From an uncultured Acetatifactor sp. (GTDB lineage: Bacteria > Bacillota > Clostridia > Lachnospirales > Lachnospiraceae), in assembly GCA_934433135.1 (NCBI GenBank), contig CAKRZO010000019.1, positions 1 to 64,000 of the forward strand: DNA of 64,000 bases, written 5' to 3'. The notes below the pieces were generated by a model. That model made no database searches and was not told the DNA's origin. It saw only the letters and a program-made list of their open reading frames with translations. Shown one piece after another: positions 8,092-16,739 of the stretch (within the stretch, counting starts at the first letter, position 1; every line of letters begins with the position of its first letter). The translations under genes and the position numbers were made by a program.

Positions 8092-9978
8092 TTACGATAA
8101 TAGTGCAATATAAAGTCCGCCGATTACGCTTCTGTGGCGGAAGCCTCTCATTTCGGAGGTATCCGCATAATACCAGTCGGTCATGGGCACTCTGGTGCGC
8201 ATGGTGCTGTAGGCTTTCCATAAAAGTCCCACAAGTGTCTCAAAGCCTTTTCTGTCGGGAGCAAGGTAAGCCGCCCAGACAAGCCAGTCTGACTTGGTAT
8301 ATTTTTCTCTGCTGTCAAGAGGCACGCCGTAAGGAAGCGCTTCTTCCAGGTAACGCTTTACTTCGCCTTCATAAACCTTCTGCGGGAAAAGCTGTGTCTT
8401 CCAGATCTTATCCCAAATCAGGTTGTATTTTAAGCTGAATGTACCGGGTCTGTCGAAAGTAAGGCGATAACTGCCGTCCTCATTGGCCGCCCGTACACAC
8501 CAAGAATCCGCATACTCTTTTGCCTTTTCCATCAGCTCCTGCGCTTCCTTTTCTCTGCTGAAACGGGAAAGAATTTTGGCATATCCGACCATTCCCATGA
8601 TGGCTTTCAGCGCCAGATTGCAGTTATGAGCCAGGCGTCCGGCAAAATCATCGGTACACAGCTGATCTTCCGGATCCGCGCCGTAGGTCACCAGATATTC
8701 GTTCCATTTTGCCAAAGTTTCCAGGTAAGGTCTTGCAAATTCCACACTGTTTTGTACTTCGCAGATTGCCGCAAAAAGAATCATCAGATTGCCGCATTCT
8801 TCCACCGGCATCTGGTACTTCAGCTGCTGCTTTGTGCCGTCTGCGCCGTAAACCTGACCGTTTAAGATCGGATACTGTCCCACATCATGAGGTGCGAAAT
8901 CATATTCCCACGCACCGCTTTCGGCGAACCGCATCACCGGCCGGATCATGGCTTTTAAAAGCTCCGGATTCAGGTACAGATACATAGGAGCCGAAGGATA
9001 CGTTACATCCACGGTGGCCGCGCAGCCGTTGGAGAAGCACTCCTTGGAGATATAAATCAGCTCTCCGTTTTCATCCACCGCCAGCTTCTGGGCAGCCATG
9101 GCCTGGCGGTAGGCAAGCAGTAAAAGTTGTGCGTACTCTGTTCCGCCCTTTTGGGTCGCATCCTTACGGATCTTCTCCGAAAGAGCGTCACAGCGTTCCT
9201 TCAGGTCATCGTATTGCGCCATTGCTTCCGCGATGGCTTCTTCGATCGTCTTTCCGTCCTTTTTCCAGTAAGCCTTTACCGGCTTTTCAAAATAAATCAG
9301 ACTGTCAATATCATCATAGGCAAAAAGGAACAATGCTTCCGGTTCCACCGGTGCCTCCGCATAAACCGCATACAGATCGTCAAATACTTCGTTGCCGCAG
9401 GACACACCGTTCTCCGCTATCAGGTAGAAATACCCCCAGTCGATCCGCACGTCATCTCCGCTTCTCCACAGAATCTTCTGTGCGCCGCTTCCCATGCGGC
9501 ATCCCACAGTCCCCGGTATCTGCGTCGGTTCGGACCAGGCGCGTCCTTCTCCTTTTTTGTTCAGCACCAGCTCTTCACTGCAGGAAATTTTAGCGCTTAC
9601 ACGATGTTCCTTTCCGTCCAGATTCCTTACTTTTAACTTCAGGTACGATACCGGTCTGGATGCATAGTAAAGATCATCGGCCAACATCGGTGTGGTAAAC
9701 AGCGCCGTCAGTTCCACCGACTCGTTGGCAAATACCACAATTGTCGTGCAGGCATCAAACTCCGCACGAATCTGGGGAATTTGGGAAAGTTTTCTCTTGG
9801 GATCCGCCGGTTTCCCCAGAAAACAAAACTCCTCTCCATCCACCTTAAGAATTCCCAGCATGGAATTGGGACTTCCGGTCCAGTGAACAGGCATTTTTTC
9901 ATTTAATTTGTCCTCACTCCAGACACTGAAGTAGGGATCCACCGTAATTAACGGCGTACATGGCATTCGAAACTGCAT
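8092..9978 (-). CDS. Glutaminase A-like protein (DUF4964/5127/4965/1793 type)
   Basis: A 628-residue protein without signal peptide. The N-terminus PLITVDPYFSVWSEDKL matches the DUF4964 start, and the C-terminal half has the alpha/alpha-barrel-like pattern of DUF4965/DUF1793, with motifs DFAGRLAHNCNLALKAIMG and KYNLIWDKIWKTQLFP. Founders of the family were called glutaminase A in fungi, but bacterial members sit in sugar loci and their activity is poorly known, so a glycosidase-like role is possible. Start ATG 9978 follows AGGAGGAAGCGTC. It is the last gene of the second transport operon, 196 bp after the GH42 gene. That gap holds no obvious gene or terminator. Confidence 0.75.
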   Translation of the reverse strand: MQFRMPCTPLITVDPYFSVWSEDKLNEKMPVHWTGSPNSMLGILKVDGEEFCFLGKPADPKRKLSQIPQIRAEFDACTTIVVFANESVELTALFTTPMLADDLYYASRPVSYLKLKVRNLDGKEHRVSAKISCSEELVLNKKGEGRAWSEPTQIPGTVGCRMGSGAQKILWRSGDDVRIDWGYFYLIAENGVSCGNEVFDDLYAVYAEAPVEPEALFLFAYDDIDSLIYFEKPVKAYWKKDGKTIEEAIAEAMAQYDDLKERCDALSEKIRKDATQKGGTEYAQLLLLAYRQAMAAQKLAVDENGELIYISKECFSNGCAATVDVTYPSAPMYLYLNPELLKAMIRPVMRFAESGAWEYDFAPHDVGQYPILNGQVYGADGTKQQLKYQMPVEECGNLMILFAAICEVQNSVEFARPYLETLAKWNEYLVTYGADPEDQLCTDDFAGRLAHNCNLALKAIMGMVGYAKILSRFSREKEAQELMEKAKEYADSWCVRAANEDGSYRLTFDRPGTFSLKYNLIWDKIWKTQLFPQKVYEGEVKRYLEEALPYGVPLDSREKYTKSDWLVWAAYLAPDRKGFETLVGLLWKAYSTMRTRVPMTDWYYADTSEMRGFRHRSVIGGLYIALLS

Positions 9979-10174
9979 GACGCTTCCTCCTCTTGGCTTT
10001 CTTTACCCATTTGCATAATCCCGAACTGCAGCTCTGTACTTCTTACATCCGGTACAACGTTTTCCTGCTGCATCATCGTAAAAGCACAGCGCAATCCATG
10101 ATATCAAATGAGGGGCAAAATACCTTTTGACCCTCATACATTGTATCAAAGAGTCTGCAAAAAGAGAAGAGGTT

Positions 10175-12226
10175 TTATCCGCACATAAGTGAGGATTCTG
10201 CGCATGGTACTTCAAGAATTGCCGTTTTTCCTCCCGGTATGGTAAGCATTCCGTCCACATACCGGTCGGAGAGCAACTCTTTTGCGCAAGGGACGCGGAA
10301 ACTTGCCTCCTGCGTCTTCCAGTTGGTATAAAACAGGTACCGAACGCCGTCCTTTTCTCTCACGCTGCATTCGATTCCTTCCGGCAGTTCCTGCACTCCC
10401 GCTACCTTTGTTTTCCGTAAAAGTTTCCCGTAAAAAGCCGTTAAAAATGCTTTGTCCGTCCTTGCGGCCATATAGTAAACCCTTCCGCATTCCGGATTTT
10501 CATAAGGAACGCAACTAGTCAATGCCGGCAGTCCCTGATAATAATCCTGCTGATAAACCGCTTCCGGCACTGCCTTTAACAGGTGAATGACCTCGCAGTA
10601 GTAATGTAAGGAAAAAGTCCCTTCCAGTCCAAGACTGTTGCCGGGAAGCAGCTGCATCTGATTGGATTCTTCCGGATATAAGGTATCCAGTTCTTCCGTC
10701 CAAATACCTGCAAGTTCCCGTAAAGGACCCGGAAAACCGCCCTCAAAGCACAGGTCATTTTCATCCGTAATACCGCTTAAATAAGTAAGAACCAGGGTTC
10801 CGCCTGCTTTCACAAAATCCGACAGACGTTTAGCCATGCCTTCCTTCAGCAGGTAGAGCATGGGCGCTGCAATCAGTTTATATTCCGCCAGGTCTTGTCC
10901 TTCCTCCAAAAGATCCACATTGATTCCATGCCGTCTGAGCGCTCCGTAATGTTCCCGTACAATCTCTTCATAGGCCTTATCCCGCCTCGGTCCTTTTGAA
11001 CCATCGATTGCCCACCGATTGTTCCAGTCATAGAGGATAGCTGCCCGGGCAGGCACGGACGCACCGACAATCTGAGAAATCCGCTTAAGGCATTCCCCGA
11101 CCTGTGCCACCTCCCGAAAAACTCTGGTATCCGCCGACCCGTCATGTCCGATGACCGCTCCGTGGAATTTTTCAAAAGCACCTCTGCTTTTGCGCCATTG
11201 AAAATATTGTACGGAATCCGCTCCGTGAGCCACGGCCTGCAGGCAGGCCGCCAGATGGACTCCCGGGCCTTTGCCTTTTCCCACTTCTGTCCAGTTTGTC
11301 ATGGAAGGAGTCGTTTCCATCAACAGGAATGGCTTTCGTTTTAAAGATCGTATCACATCGTATTCAAATCCGGCCTGCAGGGCAACCTCTGTGTTATCTC
11401 CCCTCAGCCAGTCCGGATAGATATCGATGGAAGCGATATCCAGGGATTCGGCCAGCCTGTGATAATCTACCTCGGGAAAACTGCCGATCATATTGGTGGT
11501 AATCGAAACAAGTGGACTGCTTTCCCTTACCGCAGCGATTTCCAGATCCATAAAAGCCTTCGTCTGCCGTGTCACAAAGCGCTTCCAATCCAAGATAAGT
11601 CCCTGGATAGCCATTTCCCCGATGGGAGAAGGGGATTCGATCTGATTCCAATCGGTAAAGCGCTTCGACCAGAAGGTTGTCCACCAGGCCTTATTCAAAG
11701 CCTCCAGCGTCACGTATTTTTCTTTTAAAAATTCCCGGAACGCTTCCTGACACAGCGGGCAATGACATTCTCCGTGGTATTCATTGGAAATATGCCAGGC
11801 TTTCAGTGCCGGATGCTTCCCATATCGGGCAGCAAGCTGGCGGTCAATCGTTACCGTAAGTTCCCGGTATTTTGGAGACGTGTAGCAATGATTCATCCGC
11901 ATACCGTAAAGATTCTTTCTCCGATCCGGCGTCGTTCTTAAAACCTCCGGATATGCTTTGGCAAGCCAGGCGGGTCTTGCGCCGCTTGGTGTTGCCAGGA
12001 TAACCCCGATGCCGTTTTGATAAAGTCTCTCTATAACGGCATCCAGCCAGCCGAAATTCCACTTGCCTTCTTCCGGCTCCAGCATCGCCCAGGCAAAAAC
12101 ACCCAAGGTAACAACACAGATACCCGCCTGGTTCATCAGGCGGATATCCTCTTCCAAAATATCAGGCCGATCCAGCCACTGCTCCGGATAATAATCGGCT
12201 CCATGCCAAAATTTCGTTGTTTTCAT
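10175..12226 (-). CDS. GH42 beta-galactosidase
   Basis: About 683 residues from ATG 12226, chosen because AAAGGAGCGAT precedes it; the open frame extends 29 codons further without a ribosome site. It hydrolyses terminal beta-galactosides in the cytoplasm. The N-terminus FWHGADYYPEQW is diagnostic. WHISNEYHGECHCPLC holds the acid/base glutamate and the cysteines of the family zinc site, and LLMETTPSMTNW holds the nucleophile glutamate. A trimerisation domain (roughly 390-600) and a small C-terminal beta domain follow. The length is normal for the family. It lies downstream of two FAD oxidoreductases in the same operon, which points to galactose-containing glycosides as cargo. Confidence 0.93.
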   Translation of the reverse strand: MKTTKFWHGADYYPEQWLDRPDILEEDIRLMNQAGICVVTLGVFAWAMLEPEEGKWNFGWLDAVIERLYQNGIGVILATPSGARPAWLAKAYPEVLRTTPDRRKNLYGMRMNHCYTSPKYRELTVTIDRQLAARYGKHPALKAWHISNEYHGECHCPLCQEAFREFLKEKYVTLEALNKAWWTTFWSKRFTDWNQIESPSPIGEMAIQGLILDWKRFVTRQTKAFMDLEIAAVRESSPLVSITTNMIGSFPEVDYHRLAESLDIASIDIYPDWLRGDNTEVALQAGFEYDVIRSLKRKPFLLMETTPSMTNWTEVGKGKGPGVHLAACLQAVAHGADSVQYFQWRKSRGAFEKFHGAVIGHDGSADTRVFREVAQVGECLKRISQIVGASVPARAAILYDWNNRWAIDGSKGPRRDKAYEEIVREHYGALRRHGINVDLLEEGQDLAEYKLIAAPMLYLLKEGMAKRLSDFVKAGGTLVLTYLSGITDENDLCFEGGFPGPLRELAGIWTEELDTLYPEESNQMQLLPGNSLGLEGTFSLHYYCEVIHLLKAVPEAVYQQDYYQGLPALTSCVPYENPECGRVYYMAARTDKAFLTAFYGKLLRKTKVAGVQELPEGIECSVREKDGVRYLFYTNWKTQEASFRVPCAKELLSDRYVDGMLTIPGGKTAILEVPCAESSLMCG

Positions 12227-12279
12227 ATCGCTCCTTTTTTTCTGTGAGCTTTTCTTTTTTTGCGCAGATACTCCGCTTT

Positions 12280-12311
12280 CGGTTTTGCGAATGGTGCGTT
12301 TGAGCTGTAAC
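12280..12311 (-). repeat. Dispersed intergenic repeat copy, between FAD gene and GH42 gene
   Basis: Read on the minus strand the segment begins GTTACAGCTCAAACGC and continues ACCATTCGCAAAACCG. It matches the core of the element at 18264 (TAACAGTTCAGACGC, CCATTCGCAAAAC) with a few changes. It sits inside the operon, in the 96-bp gap before GH42. Confidence 0.75.
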
Positions 12312-12322
12312 AAATTGCGTTT

Positions 12323-13354
12323 TCAGCACGGTTGTGTCCCAAGGCAGGCCTTCACCTGCTCCGCCAGCTCAATACCGGTTTCGATCGCCCAGACGTTGGA
12401 ATATCCTTCCGTATCCCGGCGAAACAAACCGATGTTTTCCGGAATCTGCGCCTTACGGATTCCGTACCGGTTCAGAATCGGGGCTACGAAAATAATCGTC
12501 ATCTGCGGGAAAATTTCCTTTTCGCGAAGTGTTTTACGCAAATCATAGGAAAACTCTCTCATGCCGGCCTGAATCTGTGATAAAACAAAAGGATCCAACT
12601 CCGTTGTCTGTGCTTCGATTCCGGTAAAAATGGTTTCTCCGAACCGACTGTTGCGGCAGAAACGAATCGACTGCGAAGTATAAAGAATTTCGCCTTTCCC
12701 GCCGCTGCCTTTTTTGCGTTCCGTGAAAGGAAAATCCAGCTCTCCGATCAGGTAATCGCCTTCTTTGCGGTATCCGGGTTTTGCATATTTTTGCAGCTCC
12801 TGCTCAGAGATTCCGCTGCATTTCATGCTGCTTCTTATTGTTTTAACTCGTAATGCCGCCGCTTCTTCCGGAACAAATCCGGCTGCGGCTGCCGTAGCCG
12901 CATAATCGCCTGCATCAATGATCGCTTTCGCATATACATCAATGGGTCCGGTTTTGCATTCGATTCTGCACAGAGATTCCTTCCCTTCCGTTCCTGGAAT
13001 CACTTCCGATACAAAGATATGGGTCAGCACGGTGACACCAGCTTCTTTTAAAAGGGAAGCCAGAACCGTTTTCAGTTTCTGATCATCATAAAACGGTCCA
13101 TTGATCTGCTGTGCTTCTCCCGCTTCTTTCAAAATGCGTTCCCCATAGGCATACGCTTTTCCCAAAGACAGTTCCGAAAGCGGCAGATAGGTCTCCAGTC
13201 CGTTTGTGGATGCTTCCCCCAGGGAACCCTGCTGCTCGATTAAAAGTACGCGCTGTCCTGCCTTTGCCAGTTCGGCTGCCGCAATGCATCCTTCCAGACC
13301 GGAGCCGGTTACCAGGACATCCGTCCGAATCTCCTTTTTTACTGTCTGACTCAT
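12323..13354 (-). CDS. FAD-dependent oxidoreductase, second of an overlapping pair
   Basis: A 343-residue flavoprotein with an N-terminal Rossmann fold: DVLVTGSGLEGCIAAAELA gives the dinucleotide-binding glycines and VLLIEQQGSLGEAST the acidic residue for the ribose. It resembles the FAD_oxidored (PF12831-like) group, but is much shorter than its upstream partner. Its start ATG 13354 overlaps the stop of that partner by four bases (ATGA), so the two are translationally coupled and may form a heteromer. The substrate is unknown; the position among importer and GH42 genes suggests oxidation of an imported sugar or glycoside. Confidence 0.8.
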   Translation of the reverse strand: MSQTVKKEIRTDVLVTGSGLEGCIAAAELAKAGQRVLLIEQQGSLGEASTNGLETYLPLSELSLGKAYAYGERILKEAGEAQQINGPFYDDQKLKTVLASLLKEAGVTVLTHIFVSEVIPGTEGKESLCRIECKTGPIDVYAKAIIDAGDYAATAAAAGFVPEEAAALRVKTIRSSMKCSGISEQELQKYAKPGYRKEGDYLIGELDFPFTERKKGSGGKGEILYTSQSIRFCRNSRFGETIFTGIEAQTTELDPFVLSQIQAGMREFSYDLRKTLREKEIFPQMTIIFVAPILNRYGIRKAQIPENIGLFRRDTEGYSNVWAIETGIELAEQVKACLGTQPC

Positions 13355-14877
13355 AATTTTCCTCCGTCCTCTGTTAATCCCAGTTCCTGCAGACGTTTTT
13401 CACTGCCCAAATAAACATTTTGCTTTAACAGCTCCTTCTGCAGCTTTTTCCGGTCGATTTTTCTCACTTTACAGCCTTCCTTTGCCGCCAATGCCGCAGC
13501 CGCACCGGCTGCCTGTCCCAGGCTCATACCGGCAGACTGATAACGCAGCATGGTCTGCGGTACCGCCGATACGCTCTTTCCGCTGGCCACCAGAAGATTT
13601 TCGATTTTTTCCGGCACCATTACACCAAACGGGATATCCACGGTAGCATTGCTTACAAATTCTCCGGTCAGCTTGAAGTTCATCTGTTTGGGTCTTACGG
13701 CAACTACATCATCTGTGTACCGGTCTTTCTCCTCTTTGCTTACGGATTTGGCATATCTGGGATCATCGGATAATCCTCTCAGAATGTTATACTCAATATC
13801 CGTTCCGTTTGCCATAGGATCATCGGAGGAAATACTTCCCAAAACGGTCTCTTCGTCTTTATTGAAGGTCTCTTCTCCTTCGATACCGCGGCTGACCCTA
13901 AGCGCCAGTTCATCGGAAATCTGGGCTACATAGGCATGTTCAAATCCCGGGATTTTTTTCTCCATAAAGTCCGCCACATAGTAAGCTGCTTCATGGGCTC
14001 TTGCTTCCGCATCAGATAATACAAACGGATCCAGTGACTTGATTCTCCACATCTGGGAATTAATGACCGCGGTATCGCAGCCCTTCATGCCGATAATGCA
14101 GCAGGAATCCATAGAGAAAATATCTCCGATTTCCTTATGAAACGTTCCGTCCTTGATGGCATCCTGGAACAGATTCCAGTCTTCTCCGCCGGAATGGGGA
14201 AAATAGAGAATTCCTCTGTTCAGCCATACCTCTTCAAATTCTTTAAAGTTCTTCATGGCATCAATGCCGATGGGAAACGTTTCGGGATATTTTTTAAAAT
14301 GCTGATATAATTCTTCCAGATCCACATTGGCAAATTTAAAAGTCAGTGAGGCCATACCACAGGCATACCGGGTAGGCGCTCCGCCCTTCCATGCCATATC
14401 ACATTCTCCTGTGGTGTCGATTACCTGTTTTGCCCGGATGAGCGCCTTTCCGTCCGGTGTATTGACATAAACACCGGCAATGGCGTCGCCATCCATATAA
14501 GGCTCCAACGCCATGGTATGGAAAAGAACTCGGACTCCGGCTTCTTCCATCATTTCGTCAAAGGTCACTTTCATCTGTTCCGGATCGTGTACCAGTCTTC
14601 CGTCCGGATAGCGCCATTCTTTGGTTGCCGCTTTCTTTTTTTCCATGCGCTCCATCCATTCCAGTACCGCTCCCTTCATAACAAGACGTCCGTCTCTGGT
14701 TATGAAATGGTTATAAACATTGGAGATCATGCTGGAAGAAGCAAGCCCTCCCAAAAATCCGTTCCGTTCCAGTAAAATCACGTCCGCGCCTGCCTTTGCA
14801 GCTCCCAGCGCCGCACCGCATCCCGAGCAGCCGCCCCCGCAGACCAGCACTTCTGTCGCGGCAATTTCTTTTATCAT
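13351..14877 (-). CDS. FAD-dependent oxidoreductase (FAD_oxidored family)
   Basis: About 508 residues from ATG 14877, preceded by AAAGGAACCGATAATT. The N-terminus EVLVCGGGCSGCGAALGAA is the FAD-binding GxGxxG region with extra cysteines, followed by VILLERNGFLGGLASS. The C-terminal part PFGVMVPEKIENLLVASGKS and GMSLGQAAGAAAALA is typical of PF12831 proteins, which often sit in polysaccharide loci. The length is normal. It lies 73 bp after the MalG-type permease and overlaps the next flavoprotein gene. The exact reaction is not known. Confidence 0.85.
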   Translation of the reverse strand: MIKEIAATEVLVCGGGCSGCGAALGAAKAGADVILLERNGFLGGLASSSMISNVYNHFITRDGRLVMKGAVLEWMERMEKKKAATKEWRYPDGRLVHDPEQMKVTFDEMMEEAGVRVLFHTMALEPYMDGDAIAGVYVNTPDGKALIRAKQVIDTTGECDMAWKGGAPTRYACGMASLTFKFANVDLEELYQHFKKYPETFPIGIDAMKNFKEFEEVWLNRGILYFPHSGGEDWNLFQDAIKDGTFHKEIGDIFSMDSCCIIGMKGCDTAVINSQMWRIKSLDPFVLSDAEARAHEAAYYVADFMEKKIPGFEHAYVAQISDELALRVSRGIEGEETFNKDEETVLGSISSDDPMANGTDIEYNILRGLSDDPRYAKSVSKEEKDRYTDDVVAVRPKQMNFKLTGEFVSNATVDIPFGVMVPEKIENLLVASGKSVSAVPQTMLRYQSAGMSLGQAAGAAAALAAKEGCKVRKIDRKKLQKELLKQNVYLGSEKRLQELGLTEDGGKL

Positions 14878-14950
14878 AATTATCGGTTCCTTTCTTTTGC
14901 AATGACTCAGAGCGCGATTTGCAAAGCCGCGCCCCGGCATATATGACGGG

Positions 14951-15817
14951 TTACGTTTTCATTCCGGTGGTGGCAATTCCCTGTACAAAATACTTCTGCA
15001 GGCAGATAAACAGGATAATAACCGGCAGCATGCTCACGCAGGACATGGCAATGATGCTGTTCCAGTTGACAACGCTGTCTGCATCAATCGCCAGACGCAG
15101 TCCCAGGGAAACCGGATACTTTGTCACCCTGTCAATGTACAGAAGAGGGTTGAAAAAGTCGTTCCAGGTCCACACGGTCTGGAACAGAGCTGCCGAAACA
15201 ATGGGAGCCTTGGCTAACGGCAAAATTACTTTCACCAGGATCTGCCACTTCCCCGCTCCGTCTATGTAAGCCGCTTCGTCCAGATCTTTGGGAATCCCCC
15301 GGAAAAACTGAATCAGAAGATAGGTAAAAAACGGATTAACTGCCAATGCCGCCATAATATAAAAGGGGAAATAACTGTTCAGCCACCCGAAATTATGAAA
15401 TAAGATGTACCTCGGAATCATAATAACGGTATTGGGCAGCATCATCGTGGAAAGCATAACCGTCATCAGCACCTTTCTGCCTTTAAATTCAAACCGGGAA
15501 AAGCCGTAAGCCACCAGGCAGGCCGAAATGACCGTAAGAAGCACAGTGGGAAATACCAGTTTGCAGGAATTCCATAAAAAGACCCAGAAAGGAACTGCCG
15601 CCGTGGATTTCCACCCATTGATAAAACCATCCAGCGTGAACTCCTTCGGCAGCAACGCTGCCGAAGTAAAGATCTCCGCATTTCCTTTAAATGCCGCAAA
15701 ATACAGCCACACCAGAGGATATCCTACAATAACCGCCGCAATTGTGATAATAATATAAATTCCGGCTTTCTTTATTTTCTGTTTGATATTAACATTTTCT
15801 TTCATGTGATTTTTCAC
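14951..15817 (-). CDS. Carbohydrate ABC transporter permease, MalG type
   Basis: About 288 residues with six membrane helices and the EAA loop DLDEAAYIDGAGKW near residue 185. The C-terminus LQKYFVQGIATTGMKT is typical of MalG-like CUT1 permeases. The likely start is GTG 15817, one base after the stop of the partner permease, with GGAGACGAATAGA in front; an ATG at 15805 lacks a site. Together with the preceding MalF-type protein it forms the pore of the second importer. Confidence 0.92.
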   Translation of the reverse strand: MKNHMKENVNIKQKIKKAGIYIIITIAAVIVGYPLVWLYFAAFKGNAEIFTSAALLPKEFTLDGFINGWKSTAAVPFWVFLWNSCKLVFPTVLLTVISACLVAYGFSRFEFKGRKVLMTVMLSTMMLPNTVIMIPRYILFHNFGWLNSYFPFYIMAALAVNPFFTYLLIQFFRGIPKDLDEAAYIDGAGKWQILVKVILPLAKAPIVSAALFQTVWTWNDFFNPLLYIDRVTKYPVSLGLRLAIDADSVVNWNSIIAMSCVSMLPVIILFICLQKYFVQGIATTGMKT

Positions 15818-15818
15818 T

Positions 15819-16691
15819 CTATTCGTCTCCGTAATAAACCCACTTTTTGGATGTGCCCATAAATACCAACGTAAATGTGATAATAATCACAAACAGAATC
15901 CAGGACAAAGCACTGGCATATCCGATTTTGCCGTCCCGGAAGGCCGTGTCATACAGATAAAGGGAATAAAGATAGGTCTGTTTGATCGGGCCGCCCTTGG
16001 TAATCAGGTAAGCCGGGGTAAAAATCTGGATAATTTCAATGGTCTGCATAATGGTATTAAAGAAAATAATCGGGGTAATCATCGGAAGAGTAATCTTCCA
16101 AAGCACCTGAAACGGTCTGGCTCCGTCAATCTTTGCAGCTTCCATCAGATCTACCGGCACATTTTTAAGCGCCGCCAGAAAAAGCACCATCGGCGCCCCC
16201 ATCTGCCACAAAGGAAGCAGCATCATGACATACAATACCAGCCTGGGATCTCCCAGCCAGTTGGCTCCCTGAATGCCGATGGCTCCCAGCAAAAGATTTA
16301 AGAGTCCGTCTTTTTTGAAAACATATTTCCACAAAACGGCTAACGCCACACTGGATCCTAATATAGAAGGCAGATAAAAAATCGTGTAGTAAACCGTTCT
16401 GCCTCTTCGCAGCTTATTTAACATCAGTGCCACTAACAGTGCCGTTAACAGCTTGAGCGGGACAGAAATAGCCGTATAAAGCAGCGTCTTACTCAACGAA
16501 CCCATTATCGTCTTGTCCCATGTAAAAATATCGATATAATTCTTTAACCCCAGAAACTCCATGCGGAACATGTCATAGTTCGTAAAGGAATAGAGCAAAG
16601 AAACAATAAACGGATATAATGTCAGGATCAGGAAGCCGATACACCAGGGGGCAATATAAAGATATCCAAGGTATTTTTCTCTTTTCCGCAT
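15819..16691 (-). CDS. Carbohydrate ABC transporter permease, MalF type
   Basis: A 290-residue CUT1 permease. The N-terminal KYLGYLYIAPWCIGFLILTL is the typical first helix of UgpA/MalF-like proteins, and DLMEAAKIDGARPF is the EAA loop. Start ATG 16691 follows CGGAGGAAACT. It lies 48 bp after the binding-protein gene and is almost fused to the next permease (one-base gap), showing a tight operon. Confidence 0.93.
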   Translation of the reverse strand: MRKREKYLGYLYIAPWCIGFLILTLYPFIVSLLYSFTNYDMFRMEFLGLKNYIDIFTWDKTIMGSLSKTLLYTAISVPLKLLTALLVALMLNKLRRGRTVYYTIFYLPSILGSSVALAVLWKYVFKKDGLLNLLLGAIGIQGANWLGDPRLVLYVMMLLPLWQMGAPMVLFLAALKNVPVDLMEAAKIDGARPFQVLWKITLPMITPIIFFNTIMQTIEIIQIFTPAYLITKGGPIKQTYLYSLYLYDTAFRDGKIGYASALSWILFVIIITFTLVFMGTSKKWVYYGDE

Positions 16692-16739
16692 AGTTTCCTC
16701 CGAATTTTTTCATTCCAATCTTTTGCTGTTGTGCCGATT

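Noticed and set aside
10003..10260. 85-residue minus-strand frame in the gap before the glutaminase-like gene
   Set aside because: It starts inside the GH42 gene, has no recognisable domain and no ribosome site.
14903..14935. Further copy of the dispersed repeat before the FAD gene
   Set aside because: CTCAGAGCGCGATTTGCAAAG has some resemblance, but too many changes to be sure.
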